Below, piece after piece: positions 23,876 through 32,334 of a stretch of DNA of 64,000 nucleotides. The position numbers were made by a program, and so were the translations under genes. The stretch is from Streptomyces halstedii (lineage in GTDB: Bacteria; Actinomycetota; Actinomycetes; Streptomycetales; Streptomycetaceae), in NCBI GenBank assembly GCA_000720535.1, contig JOAZ01000007.1, forward strand, positions 62,001 to 126,000, in the 5' to 3' direction. The notes below the pieces were generated by a model. The model was not told where the DNA came from, did no database searches, and saw only the letters and a program-made list of their open reading frames with translations. Position 1 is the first letter of the stretch; every line of letters begins with the position of its first letter.

Positions 23876-24718
23876 CTACGCGGCGCTCTCCTGCTCGCGC
23901 TCCACCTGCTCGTTCCACTGGCGCTTCACCGCGCGCCACGCGTCGTCGTTCTGGCCGAGGCGCCAGTACCCCGAGATCGACAGCCGCGCGAGCGGAAGCT
24001 GACGCTCCAGCCGCAGATGGCGCCGGATCTCCTTCACGAAGCCCGCCTCGCCGTGCACGAAGGCCTGCACCTCGCCCTCGGGGAACTCCAGCTCCGTCAC
24101 CGCGGCCGTGAGCAGCTCGCCGACCGGGCGGTCACCGCGGTGCAGCCAGGTCACCTCCACGCCGTCCGGGGCGAGCAGCTTCTGCTCCTCCGCGGCGTCC
24201 GGCACCTCCACGAAGACACGCGCCGTCGCGCCCGCCGGCATCTGCTCCAGCGCGGCGGCGATCGCGGGCAGCGCGCTCTCGTCGCCGACCAGCAGATGCC
24301 AGTCGGCCGAGGCCTCCGGCGCGTACCCGCCGCCGGGGCCGAGGAAGGTCACCTGGTCGCCGGGGACCGCGCGGGCCGCCCAGGGGCCCGCGAGCCCCTC
24401 GTCCCCGTGCACCACGAAGTCGACGGCCATCTCACGGGCGGCCGGGTCCCAGGAGCGCACCGTGTACGTGCGGGTGGTCGGCCACTGCTCGCGGGGGTAC
24501 TCCTCACGGATCTTCGCCATGTCGAAGGGGTGCGCGTAGTCCGCGCCCTCCGGGGCGAAGCACAGCTTGATGTAGTGATCGGTGAAACCGGCGAGGGTGA
24601 AGTCCGCCAGTCCGTCGCCGCCGAGGACCACCCGCACCATGTGCGGGGTGATGCGCTCGGTGCGCACGACCTGCGCTCCCTGCGCCTTCGGTGCCTGGCG
24701 TGCCGGCCGCTCTGCCAC
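23876..24718 (-). CDS. Siderophore-interacting flavoprotein (ferric-siderophore reductase)
   Basis: 280-residue SIP-family enzyme that should reduce ferric siderophores with NAD(P)H via FAD, releasing iron in the cytoplasm. The N-terminal FAD-binding barrel contains HMVRVVLGGDGLADF and the FAD signature TRTYTVRSWD (about 86-95); the C-terminal nucleotide domain includes HLLVGDESALPAI (about 145-157) and the family tail YWRLGQNDDAWR. It is a single gene with its own iron box 38 nt before the ATG, so it is coordinated with the importer operon through DmdR1-type control. Confidence 0.93.
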   Translation of the reverse strand: MAERPARQAPKAQGAQVVRTERITPHMVRVVLGGDGLADFTLAGFTDHYIKLCFAPEGADYAHPFDMAKIREEYPREQWPTTRTYTVRSWDPAAREMAVDFVVHGDEGLAGPWAARAVPGDQVTFLGPGGGYAPEASADWHLLVGDESALPAIAAALEQMPAGATARVFVEVPDAAEEQKLLAPDGVEVTWLHRGDRPVGELLTAAVTELEFPEGEVQAFVHGEAGFVKEIRRHLRLERQLPLARLSISGYWRLGQNDDAWRAVKRQWNEQVEREQESAA

Positions 24719-24755
24719 GGGGTTCTCCCTGCTCTGGAATGTACGGAGTGCGTAG

Positions 24756-24769
24756 TTAGGTATGCCTAA
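24756..24769 (-). promoter_or_regulatory. Iron box before the siderophore-interacting protein gene
   Basis: TTAGGTATGCCTAA, the exact reverse complement of the core of the box at 19226-19239, placed 38 nt before the start at 24718. Confidence 0.85.
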
Positions 24770-24778
24770 GCTACACCT

Positions 24779-25702
24779 TCACGCCTGGAGCGTGACCAGG
24801 AGACGCTGGAGCGATCCGCCCAGGCCCCACCGCGTGGCGAGGGCTTCGAGGGCCGCCGGGTCGCGCGGCTCCCGGGGGAGCGCGGGGTCGAAGGCGGGCA
24901 ACGGCACGTCGTCGGCCACCCGGACCACCTTCGGCGCCACCGCCACATAGGCCCGCGCCTCGTCCAGCCGCCTGCGCTGCGAGGGGGTCAGCCGGGCGGC
25001 CGGATCGTCCACCGCGGCCATGATCCCGGCCAGGTCACCGAACGCGTCCAGCAGCTTGGCGGCCGTCTTCTCGCCGATGCCGGCGACCCCGGGCAGGCCG
25101 TCGCTCGGGTCCCCGCGCAGCAGCGCGAGGTCCACATAGCCCGCGCCGCCCACGCCGTACTTCCCGCGCAGCCAGGCCTCGTCCGTCACCTGGAGTGTCC
25201 CGACCCCCTTCACCGGGTAGAGGACCCTGACGCCCCGGGCGTCGTCGACCAGCTGGTAGAGGTCGCGGTCGCCCGTGACGATGTCCACCGGGCCGGGCGC
25301 CCGGCCGGTCAGCGTGCCGATCACGTCGTCCGCCTCGTACCCCGCCACGCCCACCCGGGCGATGCCCAGGGCGTCCAGGACCTCCTCGATGACCGGGACC
25401 TGCGGGGAGAGCGTGTCGGGGACCTCCTCCTCGTCCGGCAGGCCCCCGGCCGCCGGGGCCGCCACCCGGTGCGCCTTGTACGTCGGGATCAGGTCCACCC
25501 GCCACCGCGGGCGCCAGTCCGCGTCCATGCAGGCCACCAGCTCGTCCGGCCGGTGGTCCTGGACCAGCCGGGCGATGAAGTCGAGCAGCCCGCGCACGGC
25601 GTTGACCGGGGTGCCGTCCGGGGCGCGCACCGAGTCGGGGACGCCGAAGTAGGCGCGGAAGTAGAGGGAGGCGGTGTCGAGGAGCATCAGGCGTCGCGTC
25701 AC
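24779..25702 (-). CDS. 5'-3' exonuclease (PolA N-terminal/ExoIX-like)
   Basis: 307-residue stand-alone flap/5'-3' exonuclease of the PIN-like FEN family, related to the N-terminal domain of DNA polymerase I. Metal-binding acidic residues lie in MLLDTASLYFRAYFG (N-terminus), CMDADWRPRWR, AGYEADDVIGTL (about 125-136) and VTGDRDLYQLV (about 148-158). The helix-hairpin-helix GDPSDGLPGVAGIGEKTAAKLL (about 194-215) contacts DNA. The GTG at 25702 (VTRRLMLLD) is chosen; Met6 of that frame is an alternative. A role in repair or Okazaki-fragment processing is inferred. It is a single gene upstream of the iron-regulated SIP gene. Confidence 0.9.
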   Translation of the reverse strand: MTRRLMLLDTASLYFRAYFGVPDSVRAPDGTPVNAVRGLLDFIARLVQDHRPDELVACMDADWRPRWRVDLIPTYKAHRVAAPAAGGLPDEEEVPDTLSPQVPVIEEVLDALGIARVGVAGYEADDVIGTLTGRAPGPVDIVTGDRDLYQLVDDARGVRVLYPVKGVGTLQVTDEAWLRGKYGVGGAGYVDLALLRGDPSDGLPGVAGIGEKTAAKLLDAFGDLAGIMAAVDDPAARLTPSQRRRLDEARAYVAVAPKVVRVADDVPLPAFDPALPREPRDPAALEALATRWGLGGSLQRLLVTLQA

Positions 25703-25895
25703 ACCCTGATCATGCCGCACGGCACCGACAGCGCCCCCGTGCCGAGCATGCGGTTCCCGCATCCAGAGGCTTCGTAAGTGAGCTGGGTCACACATGTGTT
25801 TGGGTTGTGTAAGCGGGGGCAGGCGCGCCATCGGAGCGGACCACGTCCATTTTTCGACTGATGCGCGTGCTCTGCGGACCGAATCCGCCCGCTCC

Positions 25896-25927
25896 ACGGT
25901 CTGCCGTAGGGGGTGGCAGACCGTTTT
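25896..25927 (+). terminator. Terminator-like hairpin in the leader of the glycine-betaine operon
   Basis: Perfect 10-bp stem ACGGTCTGCC/GGCAGACCGT with loop GTAGGGGGT, directly followed by TTTT. It ends 24 nt before the start codon at 25952, so it looks like an attenuator; the leader from about 25815 shows no riboswitch I can name. Confidence 0.6.
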
Positions 25928-25951
25928 CGGTTCAACGCGCGTGAGGTGTAT

Positions 25952-27052
25952 GTGTCAAGGCTGCAAGCCGAGCACTTGTACAAGGTGTTCGGCAGACGAC
26001 CCGATCAGGCCGTTCAGAAGTTGGAGAACGGTACGGACCGCGAGGAACTGCGCGCCGACGGAACGACCGCAGCGGTGATCGATGCCTCGTTCACCGTCGA
26101 GCCGGGGCAGATCTTCGTCGTGATGGGCCTCTCCGGTTCGGGGAAGTCCACGCTGCTGCGCATGCTCAACGGGCTCCTGGAGCCCACGGCGGGCCGGGTG
26201 CTCTTCGACGACCAGGACCTGACCGCCCTGAGTCCCCGCGAACTGCGCGACGTACGCTCCGCCAAGATCAGCATGGTCTTCCAGCACTTCGCGCTCTTCC
26301 CCCACCGGAGCGTGCTGGAGAACGCCGCGTACGGCCTGGAGGTCCAGGGCGTACCGCGCGAAGCGCGGGAGGAGCGCGCCGCCCACGCCCTGGAGCTGAC
26401 CGGCCTGGCCGGCTGGGAGAAGTCCTGGCCCGACGAGCTGTCCGGCGGCATGCAGCAGCGTGTCGGCCTGGCCCGCGCGCTGGCCACCGACGCCGACCTG
26501 CTGCTGATGGACGAGTCCTTCAGCGCGCTCGACCCGCTGATCCGCCGCGACATGCAGGACCAGCTCCTCGAACTCCAGAAGCGGCTGAAGAAGACGATCG
26601 TCTTCATCACCCACGACCTCAACGAGGCCATGCGCCTCGGTGACCGCATCGCCGTGATGCGCGACGGCCGGATCGTCCAGCAGGGCACCGCCGAGGACAT
26701 CCTGGTGCGGCCGGCCAACGACTACGTGGCCTCCTTCATCCAGGACGTGGACCGCTCCCGGGTGCTCACCGCCGGTTCGATCATGGAGGCGCCCGAGAAG
26801 GGCCGCTCCCACAAGGACCTGGTGGCCGAGGCCCCCGCGACCGTGACCGCCGAGACGCCGGTCGCCGAACTGTTCACGCCGTGCTCCACCAGCGGGGTCG
26901 CGGTCGCCGTGACCGACTCCGACGGCGGCCTCATCGGCGTCGTCCCGAGGACCCGGCTGCTCGCCGCGCTCGGCGAGGAGCCGAGGATCGACGAGGTGCC
27001 GGCCGGTGCGACGGGCTCGCGCGACACCAAGAAGGTGATCGCCGGTGCCTAG
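25952..27052 (+). CDS. Glycine betaine/proline ABC transporter ATP-binding protein
   Basis: 366-residue ATPase of the OpuAA/ProV family that powers compatible-solute uptake. It has Walker A GLSGSGKST (about 61-69), the signature LSGGMQQRVGLARALA, Walker B DLLLMDESFSALDP (about 181-194) and the H-loop FITHDLNEA. The C-terminal extension (about 275-366) is a reduced CBS-like region with PVAELFTPCSTSGVAVAVTDSDGGLIGVV, which in relatives senses ionic strength or c-di-AMP. The GTG at 25952 (SRLQAEHLYKVFG) has GTGAGG upstream; GTG 25946 is an alternative. It overlaps the permease gene by 8 nt. Confidence 0.92.
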   Translation: MSRLQAEHLYKVFGRRPDQAVQKLENGTDREELRADGTTAAVIDASFTVEPGQIFVVMGLSGSGKSTLLRMLNGLLEPTAGRVLFDDQDLTALSPRELRDVRSAKISMVFQHFALFPHRSVLENAAYGLEVQGVPREAREERAAHALELTGLAGWEKSWPDELSGGMQQRVGLARALATDADLLLMDESFSALDPLIRRDMQDQLLELQKRLKKTIVFITHDLNEAMRLGDRIAVMRDGRIVQQGTAEDILVRPANDYVASFIQDVDRSRVLTAGSIMEAPEKGRSHKDLVAEAPATVTAETPVAELFTPCSTSGVAVAVTDSDGGLIGVVPRTRLLAALGEEPRIDEVPAGATGSRDTKKVIAGA

Positions 27053-29684
27053 GTTCACCTTCGGCGCGTGGGTCGAGGACGCCGTCGACTGGCTTCAGTC
27101 GCACCTCACCTGGATCTTCGACGCCGTCAAGACCGTCCTCGGCGGCATGTACGACGGGGTGGACGCGGTCCTGGGCGGCGGTGAGCCGCTGCTGATCGCC
27201 GCGATATTCGCCGTCCTCGCGTTCTGGCTGCGCGGGATCGTGCCCGCCGTCCTCACCCTCGTGGGCTTCGCGCTCATCGACTCCCTGGCCCTGTGGGACG
27301 ACGCCATGGCGACGCTGTCGCTGGTCATCGTGGCCGCCGTCATCACCGTCGTGATCGCGGTACCCCTGGGCATCTGGGCCGCCCGTAACCGCAAGGTCAG
27401 CGCCACGCTGCGGCCGGTGCTCGACGTCATGCAGACGATGCCCGCCTTCGTCTACCTGATCCCCGGCGTCATGTTCTTCGGCGTCGGTGTCATCCCCGGC
27501 GTCATCGCCACCATCGTCTTCGCGATGCCGCCCGGCGTCCGGATGACCGAACTCGGCATCCGCCAGGTGGACAGCGAGCTGGTCGAGGCGGCCGAGGCCT
27601 TCGGCACCACGCCGAAGCACACCCTGACCCGGGTCCAGCTGCCGCTCGCCCTGCCGACGATCATGGCCGGGATCAACCAGGTCATCATGCTGGCCCTGTC
27701 GATGGTCGTCATCGGCGGTATGGCCGGCGCCGGCGGCCTCGGTGAGAAGGTCTACGCGGCCATCACCCAGCTCCAGGTCGGCCTGGCCGCCGAGAGCGGT
27801 ATCGCCGTGGTCATCCTCGCCATGTACCTGGACCGGATGACGGGCGCGCTCAACGAGCGGGTCTCCCCGCTCGGCCGGCGTGCCGCCGCCAAGGCCGCCG
27901 CCGGTGCGCGGCGCCTGCGGTTCACGCACTACAAGCCCGGTACCGCCGTCGCCATGACCGGTGTCGTCGTGCTCGCGCTCGTCGCGGGCGGACTGAACAT
28001 CGCGGGCTCCTCCTCGGACAGCTCCAAGGGCTCGCAGGCCGCCGCCGGTGACGTCGGCAAGGGCCAGAAGATCAACATGGGCTACATCCCGTGGGACGAG
28101 GGCATCGCCTCGACGTTCCTCTGGAAGGAGATCCTGGAGCAGCGCGGCTTCTCGCCGGACGTCACCCAGCTCGACGCGGGCCCGCTCTACTCCGGTGTCG
28201 CCCGCGGTGACATCGACTTCCAGACGGACGCCTGGCTGCCCACCACGCACAAGGACTACTGGGACAAGTACAGCGACCAGCTGGAGGACTACGGCTCCTG
28301 GTACGGGCCGACCTCGCTGGAGCTGACCGTCCCGTCCTACGTCGAGGGCATCGACTCCCTGGCGGACCTCAAGGGCCAGGGCAAGAAGTTCAACGGCAAG
28401 ATCATCGGCATCGAGGCCAGCGCCGGGATGATGGGCACCCTCAAGGACAAGGTGCTCAAGGAGTACGGCCTGGAGGGCGAGTACACGGTCGTCTCCTCCA
28501 GCACCTCCTCGATGCTGGCCGAGCTCAACGCCTCCATCAAGAAGAAGGAGCCCGTCGTGGTGACCCTGTGGTCGCCGCACTGGGCCTACGGGGCGCACGA
28601 CCTGAAGAAGCTCGACGACCCGAAGGGCGCCTGGGGCGAGGGTGAGGACGTCCACGTCGTCGCCCACAAGGGCTTCGCCGAGAAGTCCCCGGTCGTCGCC
28701 GACTGGCTGAAGAACTTCGAGCTCACCGAGAAGCAGCTCACCGGCCTGGAGAACAAGATCCAGGAGGCCGGACAGGGCAAGGAGCAGGACGGCGTACGCG
28801 CCTGGCTGAAGGAGAACCCGGACGTCGTCGACAAGGCGGCCCCGCTGCCGGCCGGCGGCCAGGACGGCAAGCCCCAGCAGGGCAAGGACGCGGGCAAGAC
28901 CGTCAACATGGGCTACTTCCCGTGGGACGAGGCCATCGCCTCCACCTACCTCTGGCAGAACATGCTGGAGGACCGGGGATACAAGACCACGGTCAAGCAG
29001 CTCGACCCGGGCCCGCTGTACACCGGCCTCGCACAGGGCCAGCTCGACGTCCAGTTCGACTCCTGGCTGCCCACCACGCACAAGGACTACTGGAACCGGT
29101 ACAAGGACGACCTCACCGATCTCGGCTCCTGGTACGGGCCGACCTCGCTGGAGCTGACGGTCCCCTCGTACGTGAAGGGCATCGACTCCCTGGAGGACCT
29201 CAAGGGCCAGGGCAAGAAGTTCAACGGCAAGATCATCGGGATCGAGTCGAGCGCCGGGATGATGGGCATCCTGAACGACAAGGTGCTCAAGGAGTACGGC
29301 CTGGAGGGCGAGTACAAGGTCGTCTCCTCCAGCACCTCCTCGATGCTGGCCGAGCTGGACCGGTCGATCAAGAAGAAGGAGCCGGTCGTGGTGACCCTGT
29401 GGTCGCCGCACTGGGCCTACGGGGCGCACGACCTGAAGAAGCTCGACGACCCGAAGGGCGCCTGGGGCGAGGGCGAGCAGATCCACACGGTCGCCAAGAA
29501 GGACTTCGCCCAGGACTTCCCGGAGCTGACGGGCTGGCTGAAGGACTTCAAGCTGAGCGAGGAGGAGCTGGCCTCGCTGGAGGTCGAACTCCAGAAGGGC
29601 GGCGCGGGCAAGGAGAAGGAGTCCGCCCGGCACTGGATGGACGCCCACCCCGACGTCGTGGAGAAGCTGACCCCGGTCGGCTGA
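27045..29684 (+). CDS. Glycine betaine ABC permease fused to two tandem substrate-binding domains
   Basis: 879-residue fusion. Residues about 1-290 are the ProW/OpuAB permease, with the EAA-loop region ELVEAAEAFGTTPKHTLTRVQLPLALP. A further hydrophobic helix (about 305-327) then displays two OpuAC-type binding domains outside the membrane: domain 1 from about 342 (INMGYIPWDEGIAS) to 605, domain 2 from about 619 (VNMGYFPWDEAIAS) to 879. Trp/Tyr residues expected for a quaternary-ammonium cage are present in both (WLPTTHKDYW, SWYGPTS, LWSPHWAYG). The two domains are offset by exactly 277 codons. The canonical OpuABC carries one such domain, so two per chain (four per dimer) is uncommon. Coupled to the ATPase gene, with a strong terminator after it. 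Confidence 0.92.
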   Translation: MPRFTFGAWVEDAVDWLQSHLTWIFDAVKTVLGGMYDGVDAVLGGGEPLLIAAIFAVLAFWLRGIVPAVLTLVGFALIDSLALWDDAMATLSLVIVAAVITVVIAVPLGIWAARNRKVSATLRPVLDVMQTMPAFVYLIPGVMFFGVGVIPGVIATIVFAMPPGVRMTELGIRQVDSELVEAAEAFGTTPKHTLTRVQLPLALPTIMAGINQVIMLALSMVVIGGMAGAGGLGEKVYAAITQLQVGLAAESGIAVVILAMYLDRMTGALNERVSPLGRRAAAKAAAGARRLRFTHYKPGTAVAMTGVVVLALVAGGLNIAGSSSDSSKGSQAAAGDVGKGQKINMGYIPWDEGIASTFLWKEILEQRGFSPDVTQLDAGPLYSGVARGDIDFQTDAWLPTTHKDYWDKYSDQLEDYGSWYGPTSLELTVPSYVEGIDSLADLKGQGKKFNGKIIGIEASAGMMGTLKDKVLKEYGLEGEYTVVSSSTSSMLAELNASIKKKEPVVVTLWSPHWAYGAHDLKKLDDPKGAWGEGEDVHVVAHKGFAEKSPVVADWLKNFELTEKQLTGLENKIQEAGQGKEQDGVRAWLKENPDVVDKAAPLPAGGQDGKPQQGKDAGKTVNMGYFPWDEAIASTYLWQNMLEDRGYKTTVKQLDPGPLYTGLAQGQLDVQFDSWLPTTHKDYWNRYKDDLTDLGSWYGPTSLELTVPSYVKGIDSLEDLKGQGKKFNGKIIGIESSAGMMGILNDKVLKEYGLEGEYKVVSSSTSSMLAELDRSIKKKEPVVVTLWSPHWAYGAHDLKKLDDPKGAWGEGEQIHTVAKKDFAQDFPELTGWLKDFKLSEEELASLEVELQKGGAGKEKESARHWMDAHPDVVEKLTPVG
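28231..29471 (+). repeat. Internal duplication inside the betaine transporter gene, period 831 bp
   Basis: Nucleotides about 28231-28640 recur at 29062-29471 with near-identity, about 123 of 137 residues equal by my count, while the flanking parts of the two binding domains are much less similar. This patch looks homogenised. Confidence 0.88.
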
Positions 29685-29729
29685 TTCCCGGAGAGGCCGG
29701 TCCTGACCGGCTGATCCTCCGCACGGCAC

Positions 29730-29776
29730 CCTGAGGGGGACGGCTCCGGTAGCGCACCGGAGCCGTCCCCCTCAGG
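29730..29776 (+). terminator. Strong terminator after the betaine transporter operon
   Basis: Perfect 21-bp stem (29730-29750 with 29756-29776) and 5-nt loop AGCGC, 46 nt after the operon stop. The remaining 155 bp up to the XRE gene hold only a GC-rich promoter region. Confidence 0.92.
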
Positions 29777-29931
29777 CTTGTCCGCAGGGCGCCCGGACCC
29801 CGCCGCCGGGGCCCCGCGCCCCCGGGAGACCTCCCGGCCGCCCACTTCCGCCCACTTCCGCGCCATCGCGCGAACGACATGCGTAGGGTGCTGGCAACCG
29901 GGAGGATGGCGATCCGGGGAGGGAGCCGGAC

Positions 29932-30477
29932 ATGGACGACAAGGAAGCCCTTCGAGTGGGTGCCGCGGTCCGCCGACGGCGCAGGGCCCTCGGGCTCACC
30001 CTGGCGGCGGTGGCGGGGCGCAGCGGACTGTCCGTACCCTTCCTCAGCCAGGTGGAGAACGAACGGGCCAGACCCAGCCCCCGGTCCCTGGACCGGGTGG
30101 CGCTGGCGCTGGAGACCACCACCGAGCGGCTGCGCGCCGCGGCGGACTCGGCACGCTCCGTGGAGGTCGTACGGGGCCACGACGACGACGGCGCCCACCG
30201 GCTGGTGCACGGCCGTCACCAGCTCAGCGCCCTCGAATTCATCGGTGAGCCGGATCTCGGGCGGGAGTTCCAGCACCGCAACGACGAGCTGATGTACGTG
30301 GTGGAGGGGGCCGTGGAGGTCGAGGCCGAGGGCCGGGCCCACCGGCTGGGGCGCGGTGACACGCTCTTCCTCTCCGGCGGGGTGCGCCACCGGTGGCGGG
30401 CGACGGTGCCGGGCACCCGGCTGCTGGTCGTCTCGGTCGCCGAACACATCGACGCGACGTACGACTCCCGCCGATGA
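29932..30477 (+). CDS. XRE-family regulator with C-terminal cupin domain
   Basis: 181-residue one-component regulator. The N-terminal HTH (about 8-62) reads VGAAVRRRRRALGLTLAAVAGRSGLSVPFLSQVENERARPS, and the C-terminal cupin (about 105-172) contains ELMYVVEGAVEVEAEGR and GDTLFLSGGVRHRWRATVPG, with His residues suited for metal or small-molecule binding. Relatives control amine, amino-acid or polyamine catabolism. GGAGGGAG precedes the ATG. Its stop overlaps the start of the metal-receptor-like gene by 4 nt, so the two are coexpressed; the ligand may relate to that protein. Confidence 0.88.
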   Translation: MDDKEALRVGAAVRRRRRALGLTLAAVAGRSGLSVPFLSQVENERARPSPRSLDRVALALETTTERLRAAADSARSVEVVRGHDDDGAHRLVHGRHQLSALEFIGEPDLGREFQHRNDELMYVVEGAVEVEAEGRAHRLGRGDTLFLSGGVRHRWRATVPGTRLLVVSVAEHIDATYDSRR

Positions 30478-31196
30478 GGAGCCCCGCGCGGGTCGTCTCG
30501 CTCGTCCCCTCCCTCACCGAGGCCGTCGCCGCCACCGGCCCGGAGCTGCTCGTGGGCGTCACCGACTGGTGCACCCACCCCGCCGGGCTGACGGCCGCGC
30601 GGATCGGCGGTACGAAGAACCCCGACGTCGCCGCCGTGGCGGCCCTGCGCCCGGACCTGGTCGTCGCCAACGAGGAGGAGAACCGGCCGTCCGACCTGGC
30701 CGCCCTCCGCGAGGCGGGGCTGGACGTCCTGGTCACCGAGGTCCGTACCCTGCCGCAGGCCTTCGGCGAACTGGAAAGGGTCCTGGTCGCCGGGTGCGGC
30801 CTGGACCGCCCCCGCTGGCTGGACGAGGCCGAGGCCGCCTGGGCGGCGCTGCCGCCCGCCCCCGCACCGCGCCGCGCGGTCGTACCGGTCTGGCGCCGGC
30901 CCTGGATGGTGCTGGGCCGCGACACCTTCGCCGGTGACCTGCTGGCCCGCCTGGGGGTGCGGAACGTCTACGCCGGGCACGCCGAGCGCTACCCCCGGGT
31001 GCCGCTCGCGGAGCTGAACACGTCCGGCGCCGACCTGGTGGTGCTGCCCGACGAGCCGTACCGCTTCACCGCCGACGACGGGCCGGAGGCCTTTCCCGCG
31101 CTGCCCGCCGCCCTCGTCGACGGGCGCCACCTCACGTGGTACGGGCCGTCGCTGGCCGAAGCGGCCCCGGCGCTGCGAGCAGCGCTCCGCCGATGA
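30474..31196 (+). CDS. BtuF-like helical-backbone metal receptor, no signal peptide
   Basis: 240-residue protein of the periplasmic-binding (cobalamin/iron) fold: it starts RVVSLVPSLTEAVAATG, followed by GVTDWCTHPAG, RPDLVVANEEENRP and the long helix FGELERVL. Unlike true BtuF there is no signal peptide or lipobox, because the fold starts at residue 5, so it is probably cytoplasmic. Cys48-type WCTHP is a feature of this subgroup. No transporter genes are adjacent. The start ATG overlaps the XRE-cupin stop (ATGA). Its last 65 bp overlap the convergent TDT transporter gene. Role unknown; metal, corrinoid or cofactor binding possible. Confidence 0.85.
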   Translation: MRSPARVVSLVPSLTEAVAATGPELLVGVTDWCTHPAGLTAARIGGTKNPDVAAVAALRPDLVVANEEENRPSDLAALREAGLDVLVTEVRTLPQAFGELERVLVAGCGLDRPRWLDEAEAAWAALPPAPAPRRAVVPVWRRPWMVLGRDTFAGDLLARLGVRNVYAGHAERYPRVPLAELNTSGADLVVLPDEPYRFTADDGPEAFPALPAALVDGRHLTWYGPSLAEAAPALRAALRR

Positions 31197-32286
31197 GCCC
31201 GCGCGCCGTCCGCGCGGACGCCACCGCCCAGGCCGTGACCAGCAGCAGGTAGAGGGCGACGGCCAGCCAGGTGTACGCGGTCAGCCCGGTGTGCCGGGCC
31301 AGTCCCGCCGCGCCCGTCACACACGTACCGACGGGGAAGGTGAACCCCCACCACGTCATCGTGAAGCCCATGCCCCGCCGCAGCGCGCGCACCACCATCG
31401 AGGCGGCCAGGGCCAGCCAGAGCAGGGCGAAACCCATCACCGGCACCCCGTACAGCACGGCGAACGCGCTGAAGGCGGAGGCGTACGGCGCCGTGACGGC
31501 GTCCGGGGCCACGTCGGCGAGCTGGCCGACGGCGGTGGTGGACTGCCCCAGCGGGCCGAGAACCAGGAACAGCGTCGGGGTCAGCGCGAGGGGCAGCGGG
31601 CCCTGGTGCACGAGCCGTCCGAAGACCAGCGGGAGCACCACCAGCGTCGCCAGCAGGGAGAGGCCGAACATCGCGTAGCAGGCCAGCAGCAGCGCCTCGC
31701 GCCACTGGCCGGCCGGCAGCTCCGGCACCAGCGCCGGGCCGACCGCGGCCGAGACCATGGGGGCCACCAGCGGGAGGAGCCACACCGGGGAGGCGGTGCC
31801 GGGCGCGGGACGGTGGCGTACGACCATCAGGTACGGGATCGCCACCGCGGCGGCGAGGCCGATCGCCGTCCCCACGACGAAGAGCACCGCGTCCACCGCC
31901 ACGGCCGCGGTGTGCCCCAGGACGTCCTGGCCGACCGCCAGCGTGCTCGCCCCGACCGCGAGGAACGCCATCGACAGGCAGCCGTAGAACGGGGCGACGG
32001 CGGGATCCAGGAGGTGGGTGCGGGCCTGGTCGCGGTGCAGGGCCCAGTGTCCGGCGCGCGCGGCGAGGACGGCCAGCAGCAGGACGGAGGCCAGGGCCCA
32101 CACCACCAGGCACGCGCCGCGCAGCCCCGGTACGCGCACGGGCAGGGCCGTACCGGCGGTGGCGACGACGGCGGTCCCCATGACGGTCGCGTACCAGTTC
32201 GGGCCGATGTGCCGCAGGGCGGGAAGCCGCGGCGAGGCGGGGCCGGGAGGGGGCGCGGGGGAGTGGACCTGTGCATAGATGGCCAT
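31132..32286 (-). CDS. TDT-family (TehA/Mae1-type) transporter
   Basis: 384-residue membrane protein with about ten helices from the tellurite-resistance/dicarboxylate transporter family, which includes C4-dicarboxylate carriers and sulfite exporters. Typical motifs are HIGPNWYATVMGTAVVATAG at the first helix (about 26-45), APFYGCLSMAFLAVGAS and TWWGFTFPVGTCV near the end. The ATG at 32286 is chosen because it starts just before the first conserved segment; upstream in-frame sequence lies across the divergent LysR gene. It is divergent from a LysR gene 70 bp away, its likely regulator. The 3' end overlaps the metal-receptor gene by 65 bp tail to tail. Confidence 0.88.
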   Translation of the reverse strand: MAIYAQVHSPAPPPGPASPRLPALRHIGPNWYATVMGTAVVATAGTALPVRVPGLRGACLVVWALASVLLLAVLAARAGHWALHRDQARTHLLDPAVAPFYGCLSMAFLAVGASTLAVGQDVLGHTAAVAVDAVLFVVGTAIGLAAAVAIPYLMVVRHRPAPGTASPVWLLPLVAPMVSAAVGPALVPELPAGQWREALLLACYAMFGLSLLATLVVLPLVFGRLVHQGPLPLALTPTLFLVLGPLGQSTTAVGQLADVAPDAVTAPYASAFSAFAVLYGVPVMGFALLWLALAASMVVRALRRGMGFTMTWWGFTFPVGTCVTGAAGLARHTGLTAYTWLAVALYLLLVTAWAVASARTARGLIGGALLAAPGPLRPATARTT

Positions 32287-32334
32287 GACACGATTCTCGG
32301 TGGGTGAGGCGGAGCCCACCAGGGACCCCGGCCC

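Noticed and set aside
23369..24769. Plus-strand open frame of 466 codons across the SIP gene and its downstream gap
   Set aside because: Arg/Gly-rich translation without motifs; the minus-strand SIP gene has complete family signatures and an iron box.
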